Shown: positions 22,001-30,642, numbered from the stretch's first letter. The stretch is DNA of 64,000 nucleotides from Prorocentrum cordatum (GCA_963575745.1 CAUYUJ010021170.1:1286801-1350800); one strand, 5' to 3'. Made by a program: numbers and translations. Notes: a model not told the origin generated them from the sequence alone.

Positions 22001-25000
22001 ATGTGCGGGTAAAAGCGGCAAGGGAGCATCGAGTCCCCATCCCGACCTGGGCAAGAGCAGCGGCCCAGTGGGTGACGTCGATGCTGGCGCCTGGAAACAG
22101 GCGCAGCAAGGCGGACAGATCGGCCACGAAAGGCGCAGACCTGCCAGTGCCAGTGCTGGCACGGGATGTGCTGGGAAAAGGGCAAGGCGCGAAGGGCGCA
22201 GGGCGCGCCCCGACGCCCACGCTGGGACCAGGATGGCCAGGAGGAGCGGGGGAAGCGCCTGGGAGCGAGCGAGAATCACCATGGCGGCACGCACGGGGCC
22301 CAGCGGCGCCGAAACAGCCGCGCTGCACCTGCGCATCCCTACCATCGCGACCTCGCTCGGTCCAGAAGCGGCGGGCGGCGGCCGCGGGATGAGACCTCCC
22401 CGGCGGCGGCGGCCGAGCACATCCAGCACCCCGTTCGACCCGCCCGACGTGGGCGGCTCCAACTGATTGGGGGTAAGAGGCACCTTGGTCGGCGGGGCCG
22501 GCTCGGGGCTGCCCGGAGCCCTCTTGGTCCATGGCAGGGCCACCGACAGCTTGGAGCCGAGGAGGCTCGTCGGGGGCTCCGCCTTGGTAGCCGCTGGCCT
22601 GGGCGGCGCGTGCACCCCCCTCCGCGGTGACCCCGTCGGCGGCACGAGCCCCTTCCTGCGGGGCCGCACCAGCATCGCCGGCAGAGCACATGCCTACCGA
22701 CGGGGCCACCGCAGCTTCGGCTGAAGCTGAAAACCGTGGCGGGGCTCCAGCCGCAGGAGGCACGGCAACGGGCGGTGCACTTCCGAAGCGCAACATTGCT
22801 GCCGCTTCCTCGCGCACGCTCCGATTGAAGCGCGAGCGGCGGCTCCCTTGGACAGGGGCCCCAGAAGCGGCCTCTGAAGCACCAGAAAGGGCGTCCGTAG
22901 ACGAGGCAGCTGCACCAGCATGGGCTGGAGCGTGAGCGGCACGGCAGCTACCATCGACGGCCCGACGACCCCGCCGTCCTCCACGCCGAGTGCGGACCCG
23001 ACGAACTCGTCGGAGCCTGAAGGCGGGGAGTGCGGCAGCGCTGTTGGTGGAGGCCGAGCGGCGTCGGGGCCGCGCTGGAGTGGCAGTGACTGCGGCGACG
23101 CCTTCATCCGAGGAGCCCGCGGCGAAAGCGGCCCCTCGGACAGAGCGGAACGCAGGGACCGCATCCCGGGGCGTCGCGGCCGCCGCGGACGAGCCCGCTC
23201 CTGACGTCCCACCGGCGGCACGAACCCCTCCCTGCGGGGCCGTAACAGCATCGCTGGAGGGGCGCATGCCTACCAGTGGTGACGGAGAAGGGCTCAGACC
23301 ACGAGGGTCGGCCCGCAGGCGCTCGCGAGCGCGAGCAGGGATCGACGCGGCGAGGCCCTGGATCCGATCGCACGAGAGGCGTCGGGGCCGCGCTGGAGTG
23401 GCAGCGGCTGCGGCGGCGCATTCGCCCGAGGAGCCCGTGGCGAAAGCGGCCCCTCGGACAGAGCAGAACGCAGGGACCGCATCCCGGGGCGTCGCGGCCG
23501 CCGTGGACGAGCCCGCTCCTGACTTCCCACCGGCGGCACGAACCCCTCCCTGCGGGGCCGTAACAGCATCGCTGGAAGGGCGCATGCCTACCAGTGGTGA
23601 CGGAGAAGAGCTCAGACCACGAGGGTCGGCCAGCAGGCGCTCGCGAGCGCGAGCAGGGATCGACGCGGCGAGGCCCTGGATCCGATCGCACGAGAGGCGT
23701 CGGGGCCGCGCTGGAATGGCTGCGGCTGCGGCGACGCCTTCACCCGAGGAGCCCGCGGCGGAGCCGACGAGGCCTGGAGTTGACTCCGCTGCTTGAGTGC
23801 CCGCTGCGTTACAAGTGCAAGCGCCCCGAGGCGTAGGGATCGCAGCTTCGGTCGAGGCTGTGCGGACGGGCGTTCCTGGCGCGTCCACCACGCTACCGAT
23901 GGCAGCGGGCGCCCTCGCAGTGGTGGGACTGATCGCAAGCGAAACTGCGCGCACCGCAGAGGGTCCCCCGAACATCGCCGGGGGCCCGCCATTGGCGAGT
24001 CTGGGAGCAGCATCCGGGTCCGAAGTGCTCGAGGCGACCCCCCGCCCACCGACCCCCGGCGTGGCGGCGAGGGGGGGCGTCAAGGATGACTCGCGAGCAA
24101 CCGCTGCGCGGGCCGCCCAGGATGTACTGGCGGTGGCGCCTGGCTCCAATGCAACCGCCACATCGTGGCGCGGCGGGCCGATCGGGGGCGTGGGTGGGCC
24201 CCCGCTTAGCCCGAGCGACTGCGAAATGTCAAGGAAGCTTGAACGGGCGGCACCGAGCGCAGGAGGTTGCGCCGGAGGCGGGGGCGGGGTCCGCAAGAAC
24301 GGGATCACGGTTCGCCCCGAATCGGAGGCCCACAGGTGGGTCCCGGCACTAAGCATGGGGACTCCCACCTCGACAACAGTCGAGCAGGGATGACGCGACG
24401 GCGGCATCCGCACGCCCGCCTCCAAACCGGCGAGGTCCAGAGGCGGACCCGCACACCAGGCCTCGGGACCCGACAGCGCCTCCAGCCCAGAGGGTGGGCG
24501 GTGACACCGAGCCGTCGAGGTACCACCTGGCGTAGCGACCAGGTGGATATTGCTGCCAAGCGCCGGAGTCCCAACCAGCGCAGCGGTCGCGCAGACGTGC
24601 GTCGACGGCGGCGCCACGGCGCTGGACTCCAGGCTGGTGAGGCCCAGAGGAGGCTGAATGGGTGACAGTGGGTGCTCCAACCCTGGCGGGGGTTGGGGGC
24701 GCTGCGTCATGGCCGTCGACTCCAGCGCAGCGGATGGCAAGCCCGTCGCGGCGCCCCAACGATGGCACGGCGGTTTCGACTGGGTCTCAACGCCAGACCA
24801 ATGACCCCAAAACGGAGCAGTGAGGGGCCGCAGGGGCGCTGAAGGTGGCACGCGATCGCTAGCCTCATCCTGGGACGTCGGCGGAATCAGAGTCCCCCCC
24901 AAGGGTCTGGCGCACGAGCCTTCAGGTGCGCTCGCCAGCAAGGCGACCGGCTCGAACGACGAAGGCAAGACCGCCGCATGGGCACCTGCGATCTGATGGG

Positions 25001-25445
25001 CCGCGTTAGACGGCCTCCGTGTGTCCGCTGCACACGCGGGGCCCCGGGTGAGCCGCGGCGCTGCGAGGTAGGGAGGGGAAGGGGCGAGGAGGTGAAGGTT
25101 AGCAGGATTCCCCTCATCCGTCTCCCCCACCCTTCTTGCGGTTACCTTCGCGCGCCGCGCCTCTACGTCTTCGATCCGACCGGCACGGAGCGGCGGGCAC
25201 TGAGGGTTGCGCGGCGGCTGACGTCTGGCACGGGCCGGCGGGCACTGAGGGTTGCGCGGCGGCTGGCGTCCACTGGCGAGTGCGGGCTGAGGCGGTGCAA
25301 CTCGCGAGGCACCCGAATCTAATGCGTCCTCCTCCTCGTCCTCCTCCCTGCCCGCACCCCCCGTAAACGGAGAAGAAAGGGGGAGGGGAAAGGAGAGGAG
25401 TGTTTGGAGGAGCTCAGCCGCTGGCGCCGTAGGGCACGACGCCAT
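16059..25445 (-). CDS. DIRS-like polyprotein: RT, RNase H, J-domain, tyrosine recombinase (3128 aa)
   Basis: One uninterrupted ORF from ATG (25443-25445) to TGA (16059-16061). Approximate order: residues 1-1340, Pro/Ala-rich gag-like region with repeats; 1350-1650, reverse transcriptase with motif A VSCDDLREFYYTF (near 1465) and motif C LNIDDHTGF (near 1568; IDD replaces YxDD); 1735-1920, RNase H with FGTDASLGWGG, the Glu in NILETTV, VLLDSQVALG and HRADDPTRN, so all four acidic positions are visible; 2150-2210, J-domain with HPD (near 2184); 2418-2485, eight-residue repeats; 2820-3110, tyrosine recombinase with SVRPGEL (first Arg near 2936) and RWRLASSTERYLHDA (nucleophile Tyr near 3068). RT and RNase H would copy the RNA; the recombinase would integrate the circular product. 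DIRS elements usually split these domains over several ORFs, so a single polyprotein is unusual. No zinc knuckle or protease was seen. Function is well supported by motifs; activity is not shown. Confidence 0.9.
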   Translation of the reverse strand: MASCPTAPAAELLQTLLSFPLPLSSPFTGGAGREEDEEEDALDSGASRVAPPQPALASGRQPPRNPQCPPARARRQPPRNPQCPPLRAGRIEDVEARRAKVTARRVGETDEGNPANLHLLAPSPPYLAAPRLTRGPACAADTRRPSNAAHQIAGAHAAVLPSSFEPVALLASAPEGSCARPLGGTLIPPTSQDEASDRVPPSAPLRPLTAPFWGHWSGVETQSKPPCHRWGAATGLPSAALESTAMTQRPQPPPGLEHPLSPIQPPLGLTSLESSAVAPPSTHVCATAALVGTPALGSNIHLVATPGGTSTARCHRPPSGLEALSGPEAWCAGPPLDLAGLEAGVRMPPSRHPCSTVVEVGVPMLSAGTHLWASDSGRTVIPFLRTPPPPPAQPPALGAARSSFLDISQSLGLSGGPPTPPIGPPRHDVAVALEPGATASTSWAARAAVARESSLTPPLAATPGVGGRGVASSTSDPDAAPRLANGGPPAMFGGPSAVRAVSLAISPTTARAPAAIGSVVDAPGTPVRTASTEAAIPTPRGACTCNAAGTQAAESTPGLVGSAAGSSGEGVAAAAAIPARPRRLSCDRIQGLAASIPARARERLLADPRGLSSSPSPLVGMRPSSDAVTAPQGGVRAAGGKSGAGSSTAAATPRDAVPAFCSVRGAAFATGSSGECAAAAAATPARPRRLSCDRIQGLAASIPARARERLRADPRGLSPSPSPLVGMRPSSDAVTAPQGGVRAAGGTSGAGSSAAAATPRDAVPAFRSVRGAAFAAGSSDEGVAAVTATPARPRRRSASTNSAAALPAFRLRRVRRVRTRRGGRRGRRAVDGSCRAAHAPAHAGAAASSTDALSGASEAASGAPVQGSRRSRFNRSVREEAAAMLRFGSAPPVAVPPAAGAPPRFSASAEAAVAPSVGMCSAGDAGAAPQEGARAADGVTAEGGARAAQASGYQGGAPDEPPRLQAVGGPAMDQEGSGQPRAGPADQGASYPQSVGAAHVGRVERGAGCARPPPPGRSHPAAAARRFWTERGRDGRDAQVQRGCFGAAGPRACRHGDSRSLPGASPAPPGHPGPSVGVGARPAPFAPCPFPSTSRASTGTGRSAPFVADLSALLRLFPGASIDVTHWAAALAQVGMGTRCSLAAFTRTSFCALEWGDSYLLGSAPRDPWPCPPSPPLPPPPGHLTGRARERWRVRRAARTLSQHAVVALNWLTLGHPSFAPAEARVRETVTPCQEGVRSRLERLCRIAVRLARGGKSDLGRAFAKFDSTEVSLHGLATHVAALEASFTSSSQVPAPMRQLPVSATPLASSLAAAAGWDSTQAEPFDLRVQASRIKWDYSPTFDPTPYLSDDLVRSAFHDPDVMRLPEDEWPSGFSGARVHMDREQLWELLRKWDSCGALYLTPSDNLAWDEACGAFRVPKDEAHDRLILNPTVVNSRCSSVSSSTQRLGQGFLLCRLGLAPGEWLVVSCDDLREFYYTFKVPPARARRNALRVKLPSSRFRGFNAWRADLEGLDVSPCLNALAMGDNMAVEIANSAHEGVLRSFGALRPSEQAVHRLPFPRGPYVEMLNIDDHTGFQKLSWRGSAPCPDDPTRRDREVFAACDRGYPQVGLIQHPGKRARGETHKVVVGAEVEGRIGIACAPLVRTVALCRLTLIQVFLGRSTRALLSSLVGCWVQVFLYRRPILSIFTHIYTFITTLPDDGLEYELPSSVRDELQACTYLAFVAMTDLRATPCPEVFGTDASLGWGGVVRSDISSHLSQELWRRSEHGGWHTRLHDRHLLMVLSRGEPLGPELTQMHREVGLPSLELPIAPRWVSELSEALRFRLAYKWEFRTPRHINILETTVLKSLCKYCCIRNPDSRIPVLLDSQVALGAAARGRSSSPGLSHVLSTCLPYILGGGLYVGGLYVPTDVHRADDPTRNRPVRPPSRVEPAWLLDIDEGRFERFDMIAAADAASAYPTCLWGRFVLQVLARSPAAGAGPLGHPEDRHVGAPARVDRGDATASAEARDAYESAAPRRGAPVSVKVPSSAAAVSFSASRCTRARDSLPAAPRVPSPSPSPPVGMRPSSDAVAAPQGGVRAAGGGPGEGAPERRSRAKSDAIAAARPGTPKGDAHPVSLLSEANGSAPASLGGLLGRPSVTIQTRHRQDRAAKLAAALDLLHLERGSTTDRVNAQFRRMGWACHPDRDKSIEASRKWRALCDAKAFLLGPGRDVTGPDALASGGATRRALGRGLLAAGRRDDANRSRGVATRDSALDASLGARLRGMPGERRSAPGASPDAEPSAVASCSDPGSRAAPRCTVQTPAMPTAAMRRTQARPEADLGAARTAAAVLPPLRASTLPPLPGCRADAHSVAPRASSAPALLAGRSLGAAAMLRATRERAASAATAGAAQHRAVLPWGHSAERSEVSPAPSFADSCCAGQRADSCAAQLTASRGDQLTDLQPSQLTDSRTDQLADSRADQIADSRAEGLADARTDQLADAFTRSDSRADPLTGLALRTSRVVGPTATVARRVRDERRALARFRASVDVLDAALTEVEFGRGAEAWGPSAGELAELLQTTLAELERQKAALRIARSRTAECVRGSASASGFSGGGAAAAAAGAPPRAPATAGSATFAAQAKERADKHTASYRDVVEARAHSGAQASHPRERRGVGRPCSAAPVTPRTAISCDERSRSAAPAATRSAAFSETLCAVDRRRREHSPGLRPLILDGTDRQPEAAPSTGEVVEAPRAEQRGRTSRRKRRRVRASAGAAATTPANPSGQEPPASAFVAGRQDWPASLEPALPEGASEALGVKVESRSRRVPSCGDQRTRSLKAFDVWCAEHTGVALATWARSGILLGRALATFGVWLYDAGFPRLVLVNAIRGAQALQPHWRGFLTEAWDVAERWIPSKPPCPLPPLPRALLRAMVALCLAWDWPDMATLLLAGFTMSVRPGELATARRSDLTLPIDRRESTGDALLSISVPEARGSGGERQHARCSDRAVVRMMELVFRDLSPTDPLLTFGQSGFRTRWLDLLSALGVPLARAPSGFDLSPALRFRTDISDGINRVFWRDRWRLASSTERYLHDAAASAVLPSLAEAARDRVSYLAEASDLLVASFLNVGPAVWPIQLAAARRNLVTSQGL
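17985..18190 (-). repeat. Eight-residue repeats inside the polyprotein (QLTDSRTD-like)
   Basis: Successive 24-base units encode QLTDSRTD, QLADSRAD, QIADSRAE, GLADARTD and related octets (about eight copies) between the J-domain and the recombinase. Small polar residues alternate with one Leu/Ile per unit. It could be a linker or an assembly segment; no known domain matches. Confidence 0.7.
23060..23770 (-). repeat. 315/318-bp in-frame tandem repeats in gag-like region
   Basis: The string TCGGGGCCGCGCTGGA recurs at about 23066, 23381 and 23699. Each unit of 105-106 codons encodes a SCDRIQGLAASIPARARERL segment followed by a VGMRPSSDAVTAPQGGVRAAGG-type segment. Diverged relatives of the second segment lie near 19200-19270 and 22630-22700, so it has also spread within the ORF. 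The copies stay in frame. Confidence 0.8.
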
Positions 25446-25861
25446 GACGACAGGCGCCTAAGGCTAGGCCGCCTGGTGGGCGCCCCCCCCAGCAGGGAAA
25501 GGGGCCCGCTAGGGAAACTGGCGGGAGCCAGTGCAAAGTACCGCGGGCGCACGCTGCCAGGGAGCAGCGGCGCCCGAGCGGAAAGGGTGAACCTTTTCCG
25601 CCGCCGACAGCCGCGGGAGGCGGTCGGCCGCACCCCGCGCGAGCTCGGTCCGGCGGGGCAAAGGTGCGAGCCCCGCCCAGTCCGAGCGCGCAGGAAGCGC
25701 CGGGACAACCGCCTTTGGCGGCGTCCCGCGTGTAGCCCAAGAGGAAGAACACCGCCACGTAGACGTCGAAGAGACCTGCGCGGCGGTGGCGGGCGCGGGC
25801 CCCTCGGCGCCTCGGCCGCGCGCGCGGCGGGGCGGGGAGGGGGGCGAGCGCCGCAAGCTTA

Positions 25862-25920
25862 GGGCCGAGAAGCTGCAGACGACTGCAATCAGCGGGCGCG
25901 ATGGGGATAAGAAGGAGCAT
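25862..25920 (-). repeat. Split direct repeat A1 (outer 5' end of DIRS-like element)
   Basis: 59-bp copy identical to 15826-15884. It lies 417 bases upstream of the ORF start codon. Flanking sequence beyond 25920 (AACAGCGTGG) is not shared with the other copy. Confidence 0.9.
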
Positions 25921-26880
25921 AACAGCGTGGAGTCCCGGTAAGGCCAATAGTATGCTCCCACCTGGTCAGTGACGGGTCCTCATCCTTCCTCCTTCCCATC
26001 CTCCTCATACTGTCTGCCTCCCGTAAGTGTTCCCCCAAAGGGTTTCCTCAAAGCCTGGGGGACACATAGTCCAATAGCTTGGCCAGACGTTGGCCAAACG
26101 TTTGGCCACACAGGCGCTTGGTGGCGGTGGTTCGCCGCAGGCGTCTCCGATAAATATCAAATCAGGGAACTGAGCAACACGACCAGACCTGGCCATGCTG
26201 GGCCATGCACTAGGCCTGAGGGTCTATGCACGAGCCCAGGGCCAAGGATGGGCCTGGCCAGAGCTCCGACACAACGAGCTCGGACAAAAGGGTGTGATTT
26301 ACAAAAAAAGTGGAATGCTTGGGGAACAACTGGCAACACCCTGTCTCGCCCAACCGTCTGTCACTGTGGCGTAACGGGCACACCGATCTCGGGTGCTACA
26401 CGTCCACGCTGGCTTGAAACTCAGGAGGGGAAGCAGGAGGAGGAGGATGACGAGGACAAGGCCAAGCCCATTTGGCCTCTGGCGGGCCTGGGCCGTGACC
26501 GATCATCCGTTCGGCCTCATCGTCTGATCGCGCCGATCGGCTCACGCCCAATCGTGATCGGCCGCCCGCGGGGCCGGGCTCGCGCGCCGCGGCGGGTCGG
26601 CGATTGCCGCCGCCGCAGCCGCGACCTTGTGCCTGGCTGCGCGCCTGCTGGCGCGCCAGGAGGGGCCAGACGCCCCAAGAGGCCGCCTGGCACAGGCGGG
26701 AAAGGGCCCGCCGCTCCTCGGCACGGGCTCTGCTGCGGGTGGTGGAGGCGGCCAACGTCCTCAACGCCCACCACCGCTCAGCTCAGCAGCGCCAGCGCCA
26801 GCAGCATCACCAGCAGCAGCCACAGTACCAGCAGCAGCAGCCACACGATCTCGTGATGGCGCAGACTTGGCCTGTGGGAA
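25921..26880. other. No gene recognised between the two retroelements
   Basis: Contains one open plus-strand frame (25969-26856) of low-complexity Arg/Pro/Ser composition without a recognisable family. CAG-rich and CAC-rich stretches appear from about 26780, where the A+C-rich composition of the next element begins. Confidence 0.5.
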
Positions 26881-26910
26881 CACAACCGTGGCCGTGGAGG
26901 TCGCAGACGC

Positions 26911-28188
26911 GTGGGAGGCCGAAGACCAACCACTTACTACCACGAGAGCAACAAGGGCCACCAGAAGACCAACAACGACCAGGACGACAACAACGACCAC
27001 CAGAAGTACAACGGCCACAACCACCAGAACGACTACAACTACAAGAAGGACCACGACAGATGGAGGCGAAGCGCATCCAGGAATGCATCCAGACAAAAGA
27101 AAAGCCGAGGTCCCAAGAAATACACAAACGACGACAACTTCAAGAACTACATAGCGCACTTGACGAAGAGGCAGATTGCAATCGTCGAGCCCATCGCCCC
27201 AGCGCTGATCCAGGTGGCGAAGGAGCACGAGAGCTTCTCGCATCCCCCCATAGAGGACGACATCAAGAGGGCGTGGTTCACACCAAAGGTCAACAGGCTC
27301 GGGAGGCTAGCGGACCAGGTGATGGGAGCTCAGCAGGCTCAGGTTGACGCGACAAGGCTCTACAAAGAGATCGCCATCACCAAGGCCACCATCGCTATGC
27401 TGACCGAGCCTGTGCAGCGGATCAACGGCTACAGGCACGAGATCGATCAGAGGATCAAGCGCAAGAACGAGATCAGCCAGCAGATGAAGGACCTCGGGAA
27501 AGAGAGCGACCAGATTGACCAGAACATCGAAGCCCTCAAGGCCCTGATCATCGAGGCAAAACAAATGAAGACAACGACGGAGATAATGGACAACTCCAGC
27601 TGTGATGGCGACGAAGACGAGGAAATGGCCCCAACGGGCGCGAGAGGTCGAACTCCATATCCCAAGAAAGGGACCAACAAAGATGGATTGGACGACTGCC
27701 AAGGCGAACCGTACCATGACAAGGATGACATAAAGGAGCTCACCACCGACATCCGCAAAAGAATCGACGTGCAGGACCAGCAAAAAGGAAATGCGATGGA
27801 GCACGCGCAGAGCAGGAAGAACGCCGAGCAGCGGGATAAGATCAGGACAATGAATGAGAAGATGACATACATGAAACGCAAGCCCGAGCACCAAGAACAG
27901 GAGGCAGCGGAAATGGCACTCAGGACAACAAAGAACGCCCTCCCTCAAGCACCAGGAAGAGTCGTACCAAAAGGAGGCAGAAAGTTACAAAGTTCGAGTG
28001 CGAGCGGAACTACGCGAAGCAGAAGCAAACAAGAGCGTGGGCGATCAGCAAGAAGCTCTGCGACATCACGAGATGCAGCAAAGCAAATACTACGAAGCAA
28101 AGGCCCGTGGACAGATAGAAGGATTACATCAAGAACGGCACCAACTGCATCTCAGACTTTGCGACCTGCAACACCATCAAAGCGCTGA
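26911..28188 (+). pseudogene. LINE ORF1 segment 1, coiled coil
   Basis: Open frame of 425 codons starting at a GTG; no convincing ATG start. From about residue 70 it looks like real protein: KYTNDDNFKNYIAHL, then TKRQIAIVEPIAPALIQVAK, then a long helix with MGAQQAQVDATRLYKEI and EISQQMKDLGKESDQIDQNI typical of a parallel coiled coil, then an acidic patch. After about 27930 the helical signal passes to the +1 frame (27998-28465). Coiled-coil ORF1 proteins in LINEs assemble on the element RNA. No RNA-recognition or zinc motif was seen. Confidence 0.5.
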
Positions 28189-28465
28189 GCTCCAGGCTGA
28201 AAGGCAAAACATATATGAAGCGAAGGTGCAGCACGACGAGCAGAGGAAGGGGATGATGAACCGCCAAGAAAAACAAGTACAAACCAAAACAGAGGAACTC
28301 CAGGCCATGTACGTTCAGAGCCGAAACGAGATGGAGCAGCAGCACTACCAGACCATGAAGCACCTGAGGGCTGAAATACAACAACAGGAACAAGCACACG
28401 TCCAAGAACAAATATTCGAAGCTCGTGGCGAACATTCAAGCGCAGTTCACAGAGGCGCAGAATAA
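27930..28465 (+). pseudogene. LINE ORF1 segment 2, coiled coil in next frame
   Basis: Continues the Gln/Glu/Arg-rich helix of segment 1 in the +1 frame (for example ELREAEANKSVGDQQEALRH and KTEELQAMYVQSRNEMEQQH). It ends at a stop at 28463-28465. The switch from segment 1 looks like a one-base indel near 27930. It overlaps segment 3 by 41 bases, where the helix passes once more into the next frame. Confidence 0.45.
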
Positions 28466-29708
28466 TCAGTTCCAGACGTACGAGGGGTGGCAGCACCAAG
28501 AGGCACGGAACTACGAGATGCACAAGCACCAGCAGAAAATCGCCTATGAAGAAAACCAAGCCACAGCCCAGCTCAAAATGGACGAAGAACGAGCGTGGCA
28601 TCTACGACGGCAACAACAACTGGAAGAAGCTATCGCGACTGCTGATAAGACCCACGAGGACATTGATCGCCAGGCGGTCATGGATTTATTGCGTGAGTTC
28701 AGCGAGGCTGAGGACGACCGACGACGAGAGCAATGCCTCGCAGGCGAGATCGAGAAGGAAGCTCAACGCGAGACGACGCAGTGCCTACAAGCTGTGTTAC
28801 CAGGAACCCTCGACGAAATGCGCCCAGACCTCGAGCCCTACGCCGTGCAGCTGGCCATCATGGGGCAAGATGCGCACCCAGAGCACAGGGCGCAGTCGAC
28901 CACCGACGGCGAGTTCAGCCTGACCGAGCTGGGATTCGCACCGGCACAACACGAATCCACACCGACCCCACTGCCACCAATGCCCAACCCAACGACGGCA
29001 CAACCTCAGGCGCTACGCCCAGGCATGAACATAGCTGCCGACAACACCCCCACGACGACCGATCAGAAGACCCACGACAGCGACGAGACCGACGGCAGCA
29101 TAGCACCGACACCAATCGCCGATGACGACTACGATGGAACATTACCCCCCGTTCCCGACACTCACGGAGACCCCGACCTTATCGACCTCCGCACCCTCGA
29201 CCCAAACCGACATGTCGATCTGGCGCCCATTCCAACTGAGCAACCAACGCCAATTGGATACCGACCACCAGCTCAGTTAACGACCCCAGCATCAGCTAAC
29301 CACATATTTCCAAACGCACGACCACTTTCAGCCCCACCTGAAGCCAGACAGCACGAGTTTGCATCAGGCGAGCCCCAACCCACTTCCGCCATACTCATCG
29401 ACTTGAGCAACGACGGCGAAGATGCATCACCTCGAACACCGACACGAGTACCTACTTCTTCAGCAATCACCCCGGCACAGCCGCACCAACCAGTCCTTCC
29501 ACCCCCACGATTCCACATAGGTACACCTGAGCGAAGCAAGTCGGCACCCACACCAAGGATGAGATCCGCACTAAAGAGAAGCGACCGAACAGTACTGCCA
29601 GCCAGGAAGGTCCGCATACATGACATTGGAGACGGATTCCCAGACCCAACCGACCGAATCCCCGTGCGAGCCAACGACGACGAGGGCTCGGATGGCGCCG
29701 CCAGCTGA
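28425..29708 (+). CDS. LINE ORF1 segment 3, coiled coil then Pro/Thr/Asp-rich
   Basis: 427 codons from ATG to TGA. Residues 1-150 are a Gln/Glu-rich coiled coil (NYEMHKHQQKIAYEENQATA, DRQAVMDLLREFSEAEDDRR). Residues 150-350 are Pro/Thr/Asp-rich and low in hydrophobics, with DDDYDGTLPPVPDTHGDPDL. A basic C-terminal part follows (RMRSALKRSDRTVLPARKVR). The segment follows segment 2 by a one-base frame change and overlaps segment 4 by 89 bases. I read it as a continuation of the same ORF1, not as a separate host gene. Confidence 0.45.
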   Translation: MANIQAQFTEAQNNQFQTYEGWQHQEARNYEMHKHQQKIAYEENQATAQLKMDEERAWHLRRQQQLEEAIATADKTHEDIDRQAVMDLLREFSEAEDDRRREQCLAGEIEKEAQRETTQCLQAVLPGTLDEMRPDLEPYAVQLAIMGQDAHPEHRAQSTTDGEFSLTELGFAPAQHESTPTPLPPMPNPTTAQPQALRPGMNIAADNTPTTTDQKTHDSDETDGSIAPTPIADDDYDGTLPPVPDTHGDPDLIDLRTLDPNRHVDLAPIPTEQPTPIGYRPPAQLTTPASANHIFPNARPLSAPPEARQHEFASGEPQPTSAILIDLSNDGEDASPRTPTRVPTSSAITPAQPHQPVLPPPRFHIGTPERSKSAPTPRMRSALKRSDRTVLPARKVRIHDIGDGFPDPTDRIPVRANDDEGSDGAAS

Positions 29709-30642
29709 AAAACTGAGTAGGACCGACCTCGATGAGGAGCTACTGGCTCAGCGGGATAGTCCAATACCAATGCGCCGAGCACCTGGTCGGCTCCAAACGA
29801 CCATGCGACTGACCACGGCGGAGACGCCAACCAACGATAGCAGCTACTGTGAATACCGCGAAGCAACCAGCCTTCCGACCCCTGCGGTGGCGGCGACTTG
29901 CAACGCGGCACAGCAGCTTCTCCCAATAGGGGAGGTCACAACACTAGCACGCACCATGCCAGCGACAGCTTTGGGGACCGCTGACGCGCATGGTGACAAC
30001 CACATTCGCCAGCACGTAGCAACAAAGAAAAGAGTCCACAACAACAAACGCCTTGCAACGCCGACCGACGCGGGGATTAGCGACGGCAATATTGCGCCCG
30101 TGCAGTGGGGAATCTACATCAACGGAGAGCGCATCAGGGCTACGCGCAAGGTTGGACTGGGGCGACATCCTCCAGCCGATATTTTGGACACCTCGCGTTG
30201 TGCAGGAGGCCCGAAAACACGCAGTGACCGACGAGTCCGCTTTCATGCCCCGGCGCCGCCCAGGGTCAGGCCAGGAGAGGCAAAGGCGAACGCGCCGCCA
30301 AGGCCAAACCGACCCCAGCCCGACTTGGCACCAGAGTCGAATCGCCATTTTGGCTTTGAGGATACAATTTTGCACGAGGACCGAATTCATTCTCACTCCG
30401 ACAAGTGGAGCGACCGTTATCTCAGCAGCGTGTCACCTGACATGATCGATGGCATCGAGGGCACATGTCTGCACAGCGACAAGCAAAGAAAACGAATGAC
30501 GATACCAGCGCCCACGACTCCACAGACAAACATAATGACCCGCCCGACGATAGCAGCAAGAACGAAGGTCTCGTTAGACGTCGAATTGCACGAGTGCAAC
30601 GACGACTACGAGCAACTGACAAGACGCACGACGGAAACATAA
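29620..30642 (+). CDS. LINE ORF1 segment 4, function unknown
   Basis: 340 codons. The N-terminal half is Thr/Ala/Pro-rich. A more ordered stretch reads IAPVQWGIYINGERIRATRK, followed by a basic Arg/Pro region and then FGFEDTILHEDRIHSHSDKW. No family recognised. It overlaps segment 3 in the +1 frame. Position and A+C-rich codon use tie it to the LINE. Confidence 0.4.
   Translation: MTLETDSQTQPTESPCEPTTTRARMAPPAEKLSRTDLDEELLAQRDSPIPMRRAPGRLQTTMRLTTAETPTNDSSYCEYREATSLPTPAVAATCNAAQQLLPIGEVTTLARTMPATALGTADAHGDNHIRQHVATKKRVHNNKRLATPTDAGISDGNIAPVQWGIYINGERIRATRKVGLGRHPPADILDTSRCAGGPKTRSDRRVRFHAPAPPRVRPGEAKANAPPRPNRPQPDLAPESNRHFGFEDTILHEDRIHSHSDKWSDRYLSSVSPDMIDGIEGTCLHSDKQRKRMTIPAPTTPQTNIMTRPTIAARTKVSLDVELHECNDDYEQLTRRTTET

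Larger units (their letters stand above)
15618..25920 (-). mobile_element. DIRS/Ngaro-like tyrosine-recombinase retrotransposon, complete-looking
   Basis: A 10.3-kb unit with a single long minus-strand ORF carrying RT, RNase H and a tyrosine recombinase. It is bounded by split direct repeats. In the reading direction of the ORF these are A1 (25862-25920), ORF, B1 (15883-16047), A2 (15826-15884), a 43-bp spacer and B2 (15618-15782). Both A copies (59 bp) and both B copies (165 bp) appear identical base for base. This A1-B1A2B2 layout is the established signature of Ngaro/PAT-type DIRS elements, which integrate a circular DNA intermediate with a tyrosine recombinase and make no target duplication. 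Outer ends share AT with the internal B1/A2 junction. Identity of the repeats and the intact ORF point to recent insertion. Confidence 0.85.

Noticed and set aside
25969-26856. 295-codon plus-strand frame between the retroelements
   Set aside because: Composition drifts with the local base content, ends in Ser repeats and shows no family; not supported as a gene.
30344-30355. GCCATTTTGGCT, a 12-base match to the spliced leader
   Set aside because: It lies in the middle of an ORF1 reading frame and neither the 5' CCGTA nor the 3' CAAG of the leader is present; likely chance.
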